Below, piece after piece: positions 16,659 through 24,613 of a stretch of DNA of 60,495 bases (its first letter is position 1; every line of letters begins with the position of its first letter). Both the position numbers and the translations under genes were made by a program. The notes beneath the pieces were generated by a model. It saw nothing but the letters and a program-made list of their open reading frames with translations. It searched no databases and was not told where the DNA came from. Source of the DNA: a virus; the IMG/VR virus record IMGVR_UViG_3300042319_001090, positions 1-60,495 of that record, one strand, 5' to 3'.

Positions 16659-16973
16659 TTACTTAGCTACTGTAACTTTTGGCTTGGCTGTTTTTGCAGG
16701 TGCTTTAGCTTTAGCCGGGGCTTTAGCGGCTGTTTTTGCCGGCGCCTTTGGCTTTGCTGGGGCTCTAGCTTTTTTAACAGGTGCTACAATTGATGAAGCT
16801 TCTGTTCCGGCAGGTAGTGCTTCTACGTTAGGTGCCTCAACCTTAACTGGCTCTGCTACCGGAGCAGATGCTTCTACCTTATAAGGTGCCGCTACTTCTG
16901 TTGTTTTATCATTACGCATGAAAAAGAACCAAGCTATACCAGCCAAAATAACCAATCCTATAATAATTTCCAT
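16659..16973 (-). CDS. membrane-anchored protein with Lys-Ala-Pro repeats
   Basis: A 104-residue protein: an N-terminal membrane helix (MEIIIGLVILAGIAWFFFM), a Glu/Val/Ala-rich linker, and a C-terminal basic tail of repeated KAPAK/AKAPA units, as in histone-H1-like and AlgP-type bacterial proteins. The tail would bind DNA or other polyanions while anchored at the membrane. It lies 11 bases upstream of the degenerate phosphoesterase, probably in one operon. The ribosome site is AGGAG. Confidence 0.7.
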   Translation of the reverse strand: MEIIIGLVILAGIAWFFFMRNDKTTEVAAPYKVEASAPVAEPVKVEAPNVEALPAGTEASSIVAPVKKARAPAKPKAPAKTAAKAPAKAKAPAKTAKPKVTVAK

Positions 16974-17035
16974 TTAATTTCTCCTAAACATATATTTACT
17001 CTAGGACGTTAAATTGGTTATTTTTTCCTAATATA

Positions 17036-17068
17036 TTGCTAGATTGCAGGGTCCTGCTACAATAAATA
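17036..17068 (+). promoter_or_regulatory. overlapping sigma70 and late promoter
   Basis: TTGCTA (17036-17041), 16-base spacer, TACAAT (17058-17063) overlaps the late box TAAATA (17063-17068). ATG follows after four bases with no Shine-Dalgarno. Confidence 0.5.
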
Positions 17069-17072
17069 CAGT

Positions 17073-17564
17073 ATGACAAAAAAATCCGAACTTTCCAAAT
17101 TAATGCGTGAACCGCTACCAAGTATCGGTTACCAAAAACGTCTAAGCTACCGAACGAATAACGCTGAAGTAGTAGAACTATATAAACTAATCAATCAGGC
17201 ATGCTTTAACAATAAGTTGAACATGCCTGAAATTGAGGTTACAGCCCGTTGTAGAAAATACTGGGGTATGTGTTTTGGCAGTTTTGAGATTGTTAAATAT
17301 CGCAAAACCTATTGTAAAATCCGTCTCATGGACAAGTGGTTCTGTAAACAGTGGTTAATCACTACTTTAGCACATGAAATGGTGCATCAATATCAATGGG
17401 ATATTGACGGAGCTAAACGTGAACGTGAAGGTAAAGATAGAATAATGAGTCATGGTCCTAGCTTCTATGCTCATAGAGAAAGACTAGCTAAACATGGGAT
17501 TTCATTAAAAGTAGGCCATGGTCAAAAGCGTTGGCTTAAACATCAAAGCTTTGCTAAATGTTAA
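17073..17564 (+). CDS. SprT-like zinc metallopeptidase
   Basis: A 163-residue protein with the zinc-binding HEMVHQYQWD (HExxH) near residue 103 and a downstream HGPSFYAHRERLAKHG that supplies a third ligand. SprT/Spartan-type proteins cleave DNA-protein crosslinks in eukaryotes; the role of phage members is unsettled. It lacks a C-terminal zinc-ribbon. It begins near a late-type box without a leader and converges with the next minus-strand gene with a 4-base overlap. Confidence 0.85.
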   Translation: MTKKSELSKLMREPLPSIGYQKRLSYRTNNAEVVELYKLINQACFNNKLNMPEIEVTARCRKYWGMCFGSFEIVKYRKTYCKIRLMDKWFCKQWLITTLAHEMVHQYQWDIDGAKREREGKDRIMSHGPSFYAHRERLAKHGISLKVGHGQKRWLKHQSFAKC

Positions 17565-18718
17565 GCTCGTCCGACTGCCCTAGCCCCTACATAATCTTTG
17601 TATGATTTTGAGATAGACTTATCGTGCTGTGCTTGATCCACTGCTTTTTGATTAGGATTATCTATAACGTTACCGTGTTGATCCACTAAGATAACATCCT
17701 TATTACCCTTTTTACCTATGCCACGAGTTAATGTAACTCCTAAGGGACGAATACCTGCAACACCCAAACTACCACCATTACGTGTACTATCATTACGCAA
17801 CAACCAAACCATTAAATGGCTTTCTGGTATGTCGGCTGCACTAGTAATAACAGCATGTGCATCAACTGTTACAGTAGCACCATCTTGTACAAAATGCTCT
17901 GGCTTGAATGTCTGTATAACAATTCCACCTTTAGGATTTAAATCACTTCCAAAGATAGCATTCAATGCTTCTTCTTCAGTAGGCTCCATAACAATTTCTT
18001 TACTTAATTCGTATACAGGAACAGTACCTGTCTTTAATTTACGTTCGCCAATTTGGTTAAGTTTGACATAACCCTTTTTGACTAACTTATCTAATATTTT
18101 TCGTGCCCGCTCACCAAACAAATTATCAGCACTTTCCCACATATCGGCATCTAATTTCTTAATACTAATTGGTAAAAATCCTTTAGGACTTTGTAATACA
18201 ACATCTGCTTTCTTACGGTTACCCGTATCACGTCCTGCAACGTCAACATTAATGCAGTTCTTAATGGTCATCTTCTTACCACGTGGATCAACAAACGTTA
18301 CATTGGCTGAACCATATGTCTCAACTACTGATTGAATAATACTAGCTAACTCTAGTTCATTAGCTACACCTGCACTTTTCTCACCCTGTTTACCGCTATC
18401 TTTTACAACAACTTGCACTGCACTATTAGCAAATATTACACCGCCCAAACTACTTATACCAGGATCACGTGAATATTCAACCCCATCCTGAGGGTATGCT
18501 TTTTTCAATACAGCCAATACTTCTCGTAAGATATCATTACGGAATTCAGCTTTTTTAGCACCATCGGGTATCTGTACCAAAACATTGATTTTGTTCCCGT
18601 TAATTTTGAAATCTTCATACCCAGCTTTACGCAGAGTCTGTTCCACATCATGTTTGGTAACAGTCTTTAATTGGTCAACAGCTTCAACCAAAGTTCTTGT
18701 AAATTCAGTATATCTCAT
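17561..18718 (-). CDS. possible capsid-internal protein with nuclease-like core
   Basis: A 385-residue protein. It begins MRYTEFTRTLVEA, resembling the T4 capsid-targeting sequence, with a possible L-V-E cleavage site of the prohead protease type. The core has NELELASII, then RKKADVVLQ...FLPISIKK, which resembles a PD-(D/E)XK nuclease active site (E...D...x-K). The C-terminal half is unrecognised. Packaging and ejection with DNA is an inference from the leader. Promoter candidates lie at 18742-18770. Confidence 0.6.
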   Translation of the reverse strand: MRYTEFTRTLVEAVDQLKTVTKHDVEQTLRKAGYEDFKINGNKINVLVQIPDGAKKAEFRNDILREVLAVLKKAYPQDGVEYSRDPGISSLGGVIFANSAVQVVVKDSGKQGEKSAGVANELELASIIQSVVETYGSANVTFVDPRGKKMTIKNCINVDVAGRDTGNRKKADVVLQSPKGFLPISIKKLDADMWESADNLFGERARKILDKLVKKGYVKLNQIGERKLKTGTVPVYELSKEIVMEPTEEEALNAIFGSDLNPKGGIVIQTFKPEHFVQDGATVTVDAHAVITSAADIPESHLMVWLLRNDSTRNGGSLGVAGIRPLGVTLTRGIGKKGNKDVILVDQHGNVIDNPNQKAVDQAQHDKSISKSYKDYVGARAVGRA

Positions 18719-18760
18719 GTATAATATCTCAAATAATATGCTAATTATAGCACCATTAAG

Positions 18761-18766
18761 TATTTA
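18761..18766 (-). promoter_or_regulatory. T4-late-type box, minus strand
   Basis: GCGATAAATACTTA read on the minus strand, upstream of the nuclease-like gene that starts at 18718. A sigma70-like pair, TTGCGA with TATAAT at 17 bases, overlaps it. Confidence 0.45.
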
Positions 18767-18796
18767 TCGCAAAACATTTTTAAACAAGGAAACAAT

Positions 18797-19390
18797 ATGA
18801 GCTTAGTCCCAATGGTATTAGAACAAACAAGTAAAGGCGAACGTAGTTATGACATTTATAGTCGTTTACTACGTGACCGTGTTATTTTACTTGAAGGTGA
18901 GGTACATGACCAAATGGCAAATCTAATCGTTGCACAACTACTATATTTGGAAAGTGAAAATTCAGATAAGGACATCAGTCTATATGTCAATAGCCCGGGC
19001 GGATCAGTTACTGCTGGTATGGCAATATATGATTGTATGCAGTTTATCAGACCTGACGTACAAACTATTGTTATGGGTCAAGCTTGTTCAATGGGTAGTT
19101 TGTTAGGTCAAGCTGGTGCAAAAGGTAAACGAATGATTCTTCCTAACGCACGACATATGATTCATCAACCAAGTGGTGGAGCACGTGGTCAGGCCACTGA
19201 TATGGAAATTCAAGTTAAAGAGATTTTGGCTATGAAAAAGTCTCTAACACAAATCTATGTTGACCACAATAGTGCTGGAAAGTCGTTTGAGGAACTTGCA
19301 AAAGACATGGAACGTGACTTTTTTATGAGTGCTAACGAGGCCGTAGCGTATGGCCTAGCTGATAGTGTGTTGCAAAAACGCAACAGTTAA
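18797..19390 (+). CDS. clpP: ClpP, protease subunit
   Basis: The tetradecameric serine peptidase of the Clp system. At 197 residues it is family-sized. The catalytic triad is Ser98 (GQACSMGS; Cys where Ala is usual before Ser), His123 ([15 protein letters not shown]) and Asp174 (MERDFFMSA). The Gly-rich substrate strand [10 protein letters not shown] is present. It should assemble with phage or host ClpX. The ribosome site is AAGGA. The phage therefore encodes ClpX, ClpP and ClpS, although not in one operon. Confidence 0.96.
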   Translation: MSLVPMVLEQTSKGERSYDIYSRLLRDRVILLEGEVHDQMANLIVAQLLYLESENSDKDISLYVNSPGGSVTAGMAIYDCMQFIRPDVQTIVMGQACSMGSLLGQAGAKGKRMILPNARHMIHQPSGGARGQATDMEIQVKEILAMKKSLTQIYVDHNSAGKSFEELAKDMERDFFMSANEAVAYGLADSVLQKRNS

Positions 19391-19396
19391 TAATTT

Positions 19397-19425
19397 GACA
19401 ATAAATGGAATTCCTGTTAAACTTA
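19397..19425 (+). promoter_or_regulatory. sigma70 cassette promoter
   Basis: TTGACA (19397-19402), 17-base spacer starting ATAAATGG, TAAACT (19420-19425). It opens the rightward array of early-type single genes. Confidence 0.8.
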
Positions 19426-19457
19426 CATCTTGTTTGTAACTTTAATAGGAATTTTTT

Positions 19458-19985
19458 ATGTCTAAAAATGCAGTATTGTTCCGTGAAGTAATTTTCAAAT
19501 ATCACCCTGCATTCAAACGCAGTCAGGACTTGTGTAATTGGGCTTACAAGAATCCTGATATGTTTAACGTTACTAGGTTAATAGAGGAAAGTTTTGCGGC
19601 AGTAGGATCTTATAAATTTATTGATGGTAGCCATTGTGATTTTTCAGATGGTACCGATAGTAAAACAGCTAGTATTGGTGTTAATTCGTCAGGTGCATCA
19701 AACACTAGTTTTACAGGGGCAGTACATAGTGTAGTCACATCTGCCGGTACACTTAAAGAAGGTGGGTTAAGAGTTATAGTTTACAACCCACACACTGATT
19801 CTTTAATGTATTATTTCTTACCCAAAAGCTTTTGGAGTAAACATATCACAATGCATAATAAAAAGAATTGTGGATTAATTACATATTCTTACAATATTAA
19901 AAAAGACAATATTAAAAAATTTGAAAACTTTAGATTTCGGTCTTTTCGTCAACTAGCGTTATGTCCCTATAATTGGGAAATTTGA
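19458..19985 (+). CDS. early-type protein, unknown function
   Basis: A 175-residue soluble protein, with a Ser/Thr/Gly-rich middle (SSGASNTSFTGAVHS) and a basic C-terminus. No family is recognised. It is the first gene of the cassette array between 19.4 and 22.3 kb. Its stop overlaps the next cassette's -35 box (the TTGAC of TTGACAATAAATGG). Confidence 0.65.
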   Translation: MSKNAVLFREVIFKYHPAFKRSQDLCNWAYKNPDMFNVTRLIEESFAAVGSYKFIDGSHCDFSDGTDSKTASIGVNSSGASNTSFTGAVHSVVTSAGTLKEGGLRVIVYNPHTDSLMYYFLPKSFWSKHITMHNKKNCGLITYSYNIKKDNIKKFENFRFRSFRQLALCPYNWEI

Positions 19986-20010
19986 CAATAAATGGGCTTT
20001 CTGCTACAAT
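19982..20010 (+). promoter_or_regulatory. sigma70 cassette promoter
   Basis: TTGACA (19982-19987), 17-base spacer, TACAAT (20005-20010), followed by the shared leader AGAATCTTAGACAGTTAACT and AAAGGA. Confidence 0.92.
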
Positions 20011-20043
20011 AGAATCTTAGACAGTTAACTAAAGGACTACGAA

Positions 20044-20310
20044 ATGGCAAAGAAAATCTCTATCAAAGTATTCGGTGACCCAGGACACGCTTGGGCACGT
20101 TTCCCTAAAGCTAAGTTGGTTAGTCTTGGTATTGCCGACAAGATTACTCCCTACAGCTATCAAAATGGTACTAATGCTTTCCTTGAGGAAGATTGTGACC
20201 TGTCAACATTGTTGACGGCTCTTAAAGCCAAGGGTTATGAAATAAAATTCAACGAAAGCTTTACCAATAAACAAAGCAAAATCCGTGGTTATTGCACATA
20301 CCAAATTTGA
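20044..20310 (+). CDS. early-type protein, unknown function
   Basis: An 88-residue, basic alpha/beta protein (MAKKISIKVFGDPGHAWARF...). A conserved-looking start, GDPGHAWARFPKAKL, suggests a phage family, but no function is known to me. It is a single gene between two cassette promoters and its 3' end enters the next -35 region. Confidence 0.7.
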   Translation: MAKKISIKVFGDPGHAWARFPKAKLVSLGIADKITPYSYQNGTNAFLEEDCDLSTLLTALKAKGYEIKFNESFTNKQSKIRGYCTYQI

Positions 20311-20335
20311 CAATAAATGGGTTTGGGTCTATAAT
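20307..20335 (+). promoter_or_regulatory. sigma70 cassette promoter
   Basis: TTGACA (20307-20312), 17-base spacer, TATAAT (20330-20335). The leader ends AAAAGGAG. Confidence 0.92.
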
Positions 20336-20365
20336 AGAGTCTTATTCAGTCAAAAGGAGTTAGCA

Positions 20366-20653
20366 ATGAGTTTACGATACGATACAGTGGGCGAGATGAT
20401 TACCATGAACGAAAGCCAAAAACGTGACATTCGTATGTATGGATGCACCGAGGCGCAAATGCGTGAGGCTGTAGAACAAAGTATTACTTTTCGTCATTCT
20501 GGTCCTGCTATGATGGCCGCTAGTCTTATGTCCGATGCCCAAGAGATGATTAATACCGAGTACGGTGACATTGACTATATGCGAGCCGAAGACGCCCGTC
20601 AAGCCCTCAATCGTGCAAAATGGATCCTTTTTGAGTATTGCGACAAACGTTAA
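20366..20653 (+). CDS. early-type protein, unknown function
   Basis: A 95-residue, helical protein with many Met residues (MSLRYDTVGEMITMNESQKR...). I chose ATG 20366, which has AAAGGAG; an in-frame earlier start would read through the promoter. The function is unknown. Confidence 0.7.
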   Translation: MSLRYDTVGEMITMNESQKRDIRMYGCTEAQMREAVEQSITFRHSGPAMMAASLMSDAQEMINTEYGDIDYMRAEDARQALNRAKWILFEYCDKR

Positions 20654-20656
20654 AAT

Positions 20657-20685
20657 TTGACAATAAATGGATTTGGGTATATAAT
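20657..20685 (+). promoter_or_regulatory. sigma70 cassette promoter
   Basis: TTGACA (20657-20662), 17-base spacer, TATAAT (20680-20685), shared leader and AAAGGACACGAA before ATG. Confidence 0.92.
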
Positions 20686-20717
20686 AGAATCTTAGACAGT
20701 CAACTAAAGGACACGAA

Positions 20718-20978
20718 ATGAAAGAAGTTACAGCAATCAAAGTTATCCAAAAAGATGCAGAGTTTTTGGGCATGAGTTTTATATCAATGGTTAAGTTTAT
20801 TGAAACTAACCCTTTGGCACAAACCAGTAAGACTTTGGAAGCTTTCAAGGTTCTTAATCCCGGATTCGTATTCCCCAAGAAAACAGTCACTAATTTAATG
20901 ACCGGCAAGAAAATAGAGATTGATGCTGATACCCCACACTGTTGTAATCCTGCAACAGAGACTTATTGGTCAATGTAA
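20718..20978 (+). CDS. early-type protein, unknown function
   Basis: An 86-residue protein, MKEVTAIKVIQKDAEFLGMS, with a C-terminal HCCNPATETYW. No motif is recognised. It forms a single-gene unit in the cassette array. Confidence 0.68.
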   Translation: MKEVTAIKVIQKDAEFLGMSFISMVKFIETNPLAQTSKTLEAFKVLNPGFVFPKKTVTNLMTGKKIEIDADTPHCCNPATETYWSM

Positions 20979-20982
20979 AAAT

Positions 20983-21011
20983 TTGACAATAAATGAGTTT
21001 GGGTATATAAT
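20983..21011 (+). promoter_or_regulatory. sigma70 cassette promoter
   Basis: TTGACA (20983-20988), 17-base spacer, TATAAT (21006-21011). Confidence 0.92.
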
Positions 21012-21040
21012 AGAGTCTTATTCAGTCAAAAGGAAACAAA

Positions 21041-21388
21041 ATGTTGTTAGTTAACAAATCTCTCAAAACTTCAGGTAACGGTCTCTGGTCAATTGCAGTT
21101 AAAAGTGTTAAGGTTACAGGTTTGGACCTCTCTTATATAAATGACGAAGGTGAATTCGGTGAGTTGCGTGTGTACTTTGATACTACATCTTGGAACGTTG
21201 ACAAAGACGGATTGATCTATACTGACAAACAATTCATTAAGGAAGTGAAAAAATTGTTGGCCGAACAACATCTCGGTACTGACGTTTCATATTCCGAGCA
21301 AGGTATGCAAGGTGATACTTTTGTATCACTGGATTGCGGATCCGAATTCATCAAATCTTTCCAAAATTTGCTTGTTGTAGAACTATAA
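21041..21388 (+). CDS. early-type protein, unknown function
   Basis: A 115-residue, beta-rich protein (WSIAVKSVKVTGLDLSYI...ELRVYFDTTSW). No catalytic motif is seen. AAAGGA precedes the ATG. It is a single gene between two cassettes. Confidence 0.68.
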   Translation: MLLVNKSLKTSGNGLWSIAVKSVKVTGLDLSYINDEGEFGELRVYFDTTSWNVDKDGLIYTDKQFIKEVKKLLAEQHLGTDVSYSEQGMQGDTFVSLDCGSEFIKSFQNLLVVEL

Positions 21389-21401
21389 AAATAGCCAAAA
21401 T

Positions 21402-21430
21402 TTGACAATAAATGGCTTTGGGTATATAAT
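21402..21430 (+). promoter_or_regulatory. sigma70 cassette promoter
   Basis: TTGACA (21402-21407), 17-base spacer, TATAAT (21425-21430). Confidence 0.92.
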
Positions 21431-21463
21431 AGAATCTTAGACAGTAAAGAAAAGGACTAAAAA

Positions 21464-21736
21464 ATGCGTACAAAAACTATCATTGACGGCTTCAAAAATT
21501 CACAAAAATTCCGTGTAATTTTCAAGGGTGACGGATCCGAAAACGATATCGGTATGTATATGACAATCCAGCAAATGACGGAAATGTTTGCTACCGTTAA
21601 CGCCCGTGCTACTTGCTGGGATGCATTGATTAAATTGTCTTATTTGCGTTATGAAGCTAACCGCACAAATCAACCGATTCCGACAGGTCTCGGTCACACA
21701 ATCCGGGGCAAACAAGTCCAAGTAGACTTGGTGTAA
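21464..21736 (+). CDS. early-type protein, unknown function
   Basis: A 90-residue protein (MRTKTIIDGFKNSQKFRVIF...). The middle is helical and the C-terminus basic (GHTIRGKQVQVDLV). It could bind nucleic acid, but no family is recognised. Confidence 0.68.
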   Translation: MRTKTIIDGFKNSQKFRVIFKGDGSENDIGMYMTIQQMTEMFATVNARATCWDALIKLSYLRYEANRTNQPIPTGLGHTIRGKQVQVDLV

Positions 21737-21739
21737 AAT

Positions 21740-21768
21740 TTGACATTAAATGGCATTTGTGCTATAAT
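21740..21768 (+). promoter_or_regulatory. sigma70 cassette promoter
   Basis: TTGACA (21740-21745), 17-base spacer beginning TTAAATGG, TATAAT (21763-21768). It drives the two-gene unit 21803-22628 and probably the genes behind it. Confidence 0.92.
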
Positions 21769-21802
21769 ATATTCTTAGACAGTTAAATAAAGGACTTACA
21801 AA

Positions 21803-22294
21803 ATGGCTACTCGCTCTACAATTGCATTAGAATTCGCTGATGGTACTATCGGTCAGGTGTACAGTCACTGGGATGGTTATTTGGCTCACAACGGTAAAAT
21901 GTTGATGGAGTATTATTCTAATCCCTTTATCTTGCGTGACTTGATTGACCTCGGTGACTTGTCTAGTTTGCGTCCACAAATTGGTACAAAGCATCCCTTC
22001 AGTCACTATGATGTGGAAGACATGACATTGGTTGAATATTCTCATTTGTATAAAGACATGACTACATTCTATGGTCGTGATCGTGGTGAAGTAGGTTCCG
22101 AGGCTCGCTATTACAATGATATCAATGATTATTTTAATAAGTGCGAACATCAGGAATATGATTATATCCTGCGCAACATTGATGGCAAAGCTGTTTGGTT
22201 TGTTTGTGACCACGACGGAGCCTTTGTTACATTAGAGTCTGCAATTAAAGACGAACAAGACCGTATTGCACAAGAAGAAACAGAGGTAGCTTAA
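21803..22294 (+). CDS. conserved phage protein of the MATRSTIALEF type
   Basis: A 163-residue protein starting MATRSTIALEFADGTIGQVY, with HWDGYLAHNGKML and YILRNIDGKAVWFV. This family is widespread in T4-like and other tailed phages but has no assigned function. It is one base away from the SWIM-protein gene, so the two are co-transcribed. Confidence 0.8.
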   Translation: MATRSTIALEFADGTIGQVYSHWDGYLAHNGKMLMEYYSNPFILRDLIDLGDLSSLRPQIGTKHPFSHYDVEDMTLVEYSHLYKDMTTFYGRDRGEVGSEARYYNDINDYFNKCEHQEYDYILRNIDGKAVWFVCDHDGAFVTLESAIKDEQDRIAQEETEVA

Positions 22295-22295
22295 T

Positions 22296-22628
22296 ATGGA
22301 AGCAGTAGTAGAAACAACAGTTTGGAATGATAGTAACAATGCTAATCATACTTACTTACTTGACGGATCCAAAATGGTTGCGTACATCAAGGTTGGTTCT
22401 ACTACTCCTCATTACTTTAAAAACCCGATCACAATAGATAAACGTGGTCGTAAGTTTGTAACAGCAAAGCCAAATCCTTTCAAAGAAGTAAAAGAAAAGA
22501 GTACAATCATCAAAGTGTCAGGTAGTAAAGGCAATGTCTATTCTATTGATACTGATGAAAAAACTTGTACGTGCCCGGGATGGACATATCGTGGTACGTG
22601 TAAACATATAACAGAATTGGTTAAATGA
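22296..22628 (+). CDS. SWIM zinc-finger protein
   Basis: A 110-residue protein. The C-terminal CTCPGWTYRGTCKHI fits the SWIM zinc-finger pattern C-x-C-x(n)-C-x-H. SWIM domains mediate DNA or protein binding. The N-terminal 60 residues look beta-rich. It overlaps the phosphoesterase start by ATGA. Confidence 0.82.
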   Translation: MEAVVETTVWNDSNNANHTYLLDGSKMVAYIKVGSTTPHYFKNPITIDKRGRKFVTAKPNPFKEVKEKSTIIKVSGSKGNVYSIDTDEKTCTCPGWTYRGTCKHITELVK

Positions 22629-23473
22629 AAATCGCATTGTGCAGTGACCTGCATTTAGAGTTTGAAGATATTGACCTCAAGAATAGTGAAGATGCTGAGG
22701 TCCTTATCCTATCGGGCGATATTATGTTAGCAGAAGATTTACATAATCATCCCCCAACTGTAATTAGTCCATATGAATCTTATACTGAATTAGGCACAAG
22801 ACAAAAAGCCGCACAAAGGTTTCGTGCTTTCCTTACTAGAGTAAGCAATGAATTCCCTCATGTTGTTTATATTGCAGGTAATCATGAATTCTATCACGGA
22901 CGCTGGAGTGCTAGCTTAGATCACCTGCGTGAAGCATGTGCGGCTTATCCTAATGTTTACTTCCTTGAAAACGACATTAAGGTTATCAATGAAGTGTCCT
23001 TTATTGGTGCTACGTTGTGGACTGATTGTAATAAAGGTGATCCATTAACACTACATTCGTTAAGTGATATGATGAATGATTATAGGGTAATTCGTAATGA
23101 TGAGCATGGATATACTAAGTTACGTCCAGCACATACTGTACACCGTCATCAACAAACACTAAGTTACTTGAAACAAGTGTTAGCTGATATGAAGGATAAG
23201 AAAGTTGTATTTGTAGGACATCATGCACCTAGTGCAATGAGTACCCATGACAGATATAAACATAATGTTCATTATGTAATGAATGGTGGTTATCATAGTG
23301 AATTGAGTGAATTCATGTTAGATCATCCACAAATTACCCTATGGACTCATGGACACATGCATGACCCATTTGATTATAATATTGGCACTACCAGAGTGGT
23401 ATGTAATCCTCGTGGTTACAAGGGTGCTGATCCTCAAGCCGATGTGTTTGAGTTAAAGTTTTTGGACATCTAA
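22625..23473 (+). CDS. calcineurin-like metallophosphoesterase
   Basis: A 282-residue enzyme with every metal motif intact: SDLHLEF (D-x-H), LSGDIM (GD), AGNHEFY (GNHE), VGHHAPS (GH) and THGHMHD (GH-x-H). Members hydrolyse phosphomonoesters, diesters or nucleotides; the substrate here is unknown. It is coupled to the SWIM protein. It is a natural reference for the inactive-looking relative at 15955. Confidence 0.92.
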   Translation: MKIALCSDLHLEFEDIDLKNSEDAEVLILSGDIMLAEDLHNHPPTVISPYESYTELGTRQKAAQRFRAFLTRVSNEFPHVVYIAGNHEFYHGRWSASLDHLREACAAYPNVYFLENDIKVINEVSFIGATLWTDCNKGDPLTLHSLSDMMNDYRVIRNDEHGYTKLRPAHTVHRHQQTLSYLKQVLADMKDKKVVFVGHHAPSAMSTHDRYKHNVHYVMNGGYHSELSEFMLDHPQITLWTHGHMHDPFDYNIGTTRVVCNPRGYKGADPQADVFELKFLDI

Positions 23474-23497
23474 ATTAAACTAGGTGACCAAAAGATA

Positions 23498-23526
23498 TTG
23501 TATATAACTACTAGTTGTTATACAAT
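23498..23526 (+). promoter_or_regulatory. sigma70 promoter with internal palindrome
   Basis: TTGTAT (23498-23503), 17-base spacer, TACAAT (23521-23526). The spacer region forms an imperfect palindrome (GTATA...AACTACTAGTT...TATAC, about 23500-23522) that could be an operator, possibly for the HTH protein it precedes. Confidence 0.6.
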
Positions 23527-23570
23527 AGTAACACGTTGTGAGAACAGCGAAATTTTTAAAGGAAAATAAA

Positions 23571-23831
23571 ATGACATTAACTAAACAAGCACGCCTTATT
23601 CAGGCATTTGAGCAAGGTGCAGAATTGACTGCAAAGCAAATTACCCAACGTTTTGGATTTGCTAACCCAACAGCTACAGTAAGCGATTTGCGCTTGCGTG
23701 GCGGTTTGGCAATCTACGCTAACAAGCGTACAAACAAACTTGGTGGTACTTACACTAAGTATCGTTTGGGTACACCAAGTCGTGAAGTTGTAGCCGCTGG
23801 TTACAAGGCCATGGCAATGGGCCTTGTTTAA
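23571..23831 (+). CDS. small winged-helix/HTH DNA-binding protein
   Basis: An 86-residue basic protein. Residues 4-50 read as a winged helix: QARLIQAFEQGAELTAKQIT, then QRFGFANPTATVSDLRLRG as recognition helix, and a short wing. The start at 23571 has AAAGGAAAA; an upstream in-frame start lacks a ribosome site. It may autoregulate through the palindrome in its promoter. A strong terminator follows. Confidence 0.75.
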   Translation: MTLTKQARLIQAFEQGAELTAKQITQRFGFANPTATVSDLRLRGGLAIYANKRTNKLGGTYTKYRLGTPSREVVAAGYKAMAMGLV

Positions 23832-23852
23832 TCTCAAATTTGAGATGTGAAT

Positions 23853-23874
23853 AAAGGGTGATTCGTCACCCTTT
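23853..23874 (+). terminator. rho-independent terminator
   Basis: AAAGGGTGA (23853-23861), TTCG tetraloop, TCACCCTTT (23866-23874) and further T. A very stable 9-bp stem that ends the HTH gene. Confidence 0.9.
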
Positions 23875-23888
23875 TTCTGCCTTTAGCC

Positions 23889-23917
23889 TTGTGTTTAATT
23901 CAATTGTATGTTATAAT
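23889..23917 (+). promoter_or_regulatory. sigma70 promoter
   Basis: TTGTGT (23889-23894), 17-base spacer, TATAAT (23912-23917). It starts the operon from 23941 to 27167; AGGAGA precedes the first ATG. Confidence 0.75.
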
Positions 23918-23940
23918 AGTCTATCAGATAGGAGATAGTA

Positions 23941-24456
23941 ATGAGTTTATTTCACAAAATTATGAATAAGTTAGGTCGTTATCGTTTGATCCCTGATCGT
24001 AGGACAGGACTAGATTACATGCATAGGTATTATTTGTTTCTTAAAGACCGTAATTGGTTCCCCTTCAACATTACATTACATAAGATTGTTCGTAGTGATG
24101 ATCCTATATTTCATGACCATCCATGGTCTTATATGACTATCGTTCTTAAGGGTGGTTATTGGGAGCATACCCCAGTGTTTGATGATAACGGTAAAATGCT
24201 TACAGAATTTCAAACGTGGCGTGGTCCAGGTAGTATTATCAAACGTGGCGCAGGCGAATATCATTGGCTTGAACTAGATGGTGAAGAACCAGCAACAACA
24301 TTATTTTTCATGGGAAAACAACAACGTGAATGGGGCTTTCTAGTACAAGCAAAGAAGGGCATACATCGTTGGATTAAACATGAACATTACTTGACTGATT
24401 GGAAACCCTATCACGAAAAATACGTAATGAGTAAGGCAAATAGGAAACAACAATGA
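23941..24456 (+). CDS. cupin-like conserved phage protein
   Basis: A 171-residue protein with a cupin-type segment: DPIFHDHPWSYMTIVLKGGY followed by GPGSIIKRGAGEYHWLEL. The His residues of HDHPW and YHW could bind a metal. Related proteins occur in aquatic phages, with no proven activity. It heads a tightly overlapping operon. Confidence 0.72.
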   Translation: MSLFHKIMNKLGRYRLIPDRRTGLDYMHRYYLFLKDRNWFPFNITLHKIVRSDDPIFHDHPWSYMTIVLKGGYWEHTPVFDDNGKMLTEFQTWRGPGSIIKRGAGEYHWLELDGEEPATTLFFMGKQQREWGFLVQAKKGIHRWIKHEHYLTDWKPYHEKYVMSKANRKQQ

Positions 24457-24611
24457 TAATTAATGTTTTTGCAACACTGTTCTTTGCTTACCTACTTGTA
24501 ACTAAAGATTATACTAATAGTCCTAAATGGATGTATTACATGGATGGGTTAGTTTTTGCAGTTAATTTTGCAATAGTTTTTTTATATATAACTAATATGA
24601 TTGGATTTTAA
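24453..24611 (+). CDS. small membrane protein with two helices
   Basis: A 52-residue protein. Two hydrophobic segments (INVFATLFFAYLLV and GLVFAVNFAIVFLYI) are separated by a short polar loop. It starts by ATGA overlap with the cupin-like gene. The function is unknown. Confidence 0.6.
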   Translation: MIINVFATLFFAYLLVTKDYTNSPKWMYYMDGLVFAVNFAIVFLYITNMIGF

Positions 24612-24613
24612 TA

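Noticed and set aside
20285-20365. Upstream extension of the early gene at 20366 (and similarly 47804-47849)
   Set aside because: The extra residues are the translation of the promoter cassette itself, so they cannot be in the mRNA.
1035-21768. Direct repeats resembling a dispersed CRISPR array
   Set aside because: The repeats are sigma70 promoter and leader cassettes, each followed by a gene; spacing is irregular and no cas genes are present.
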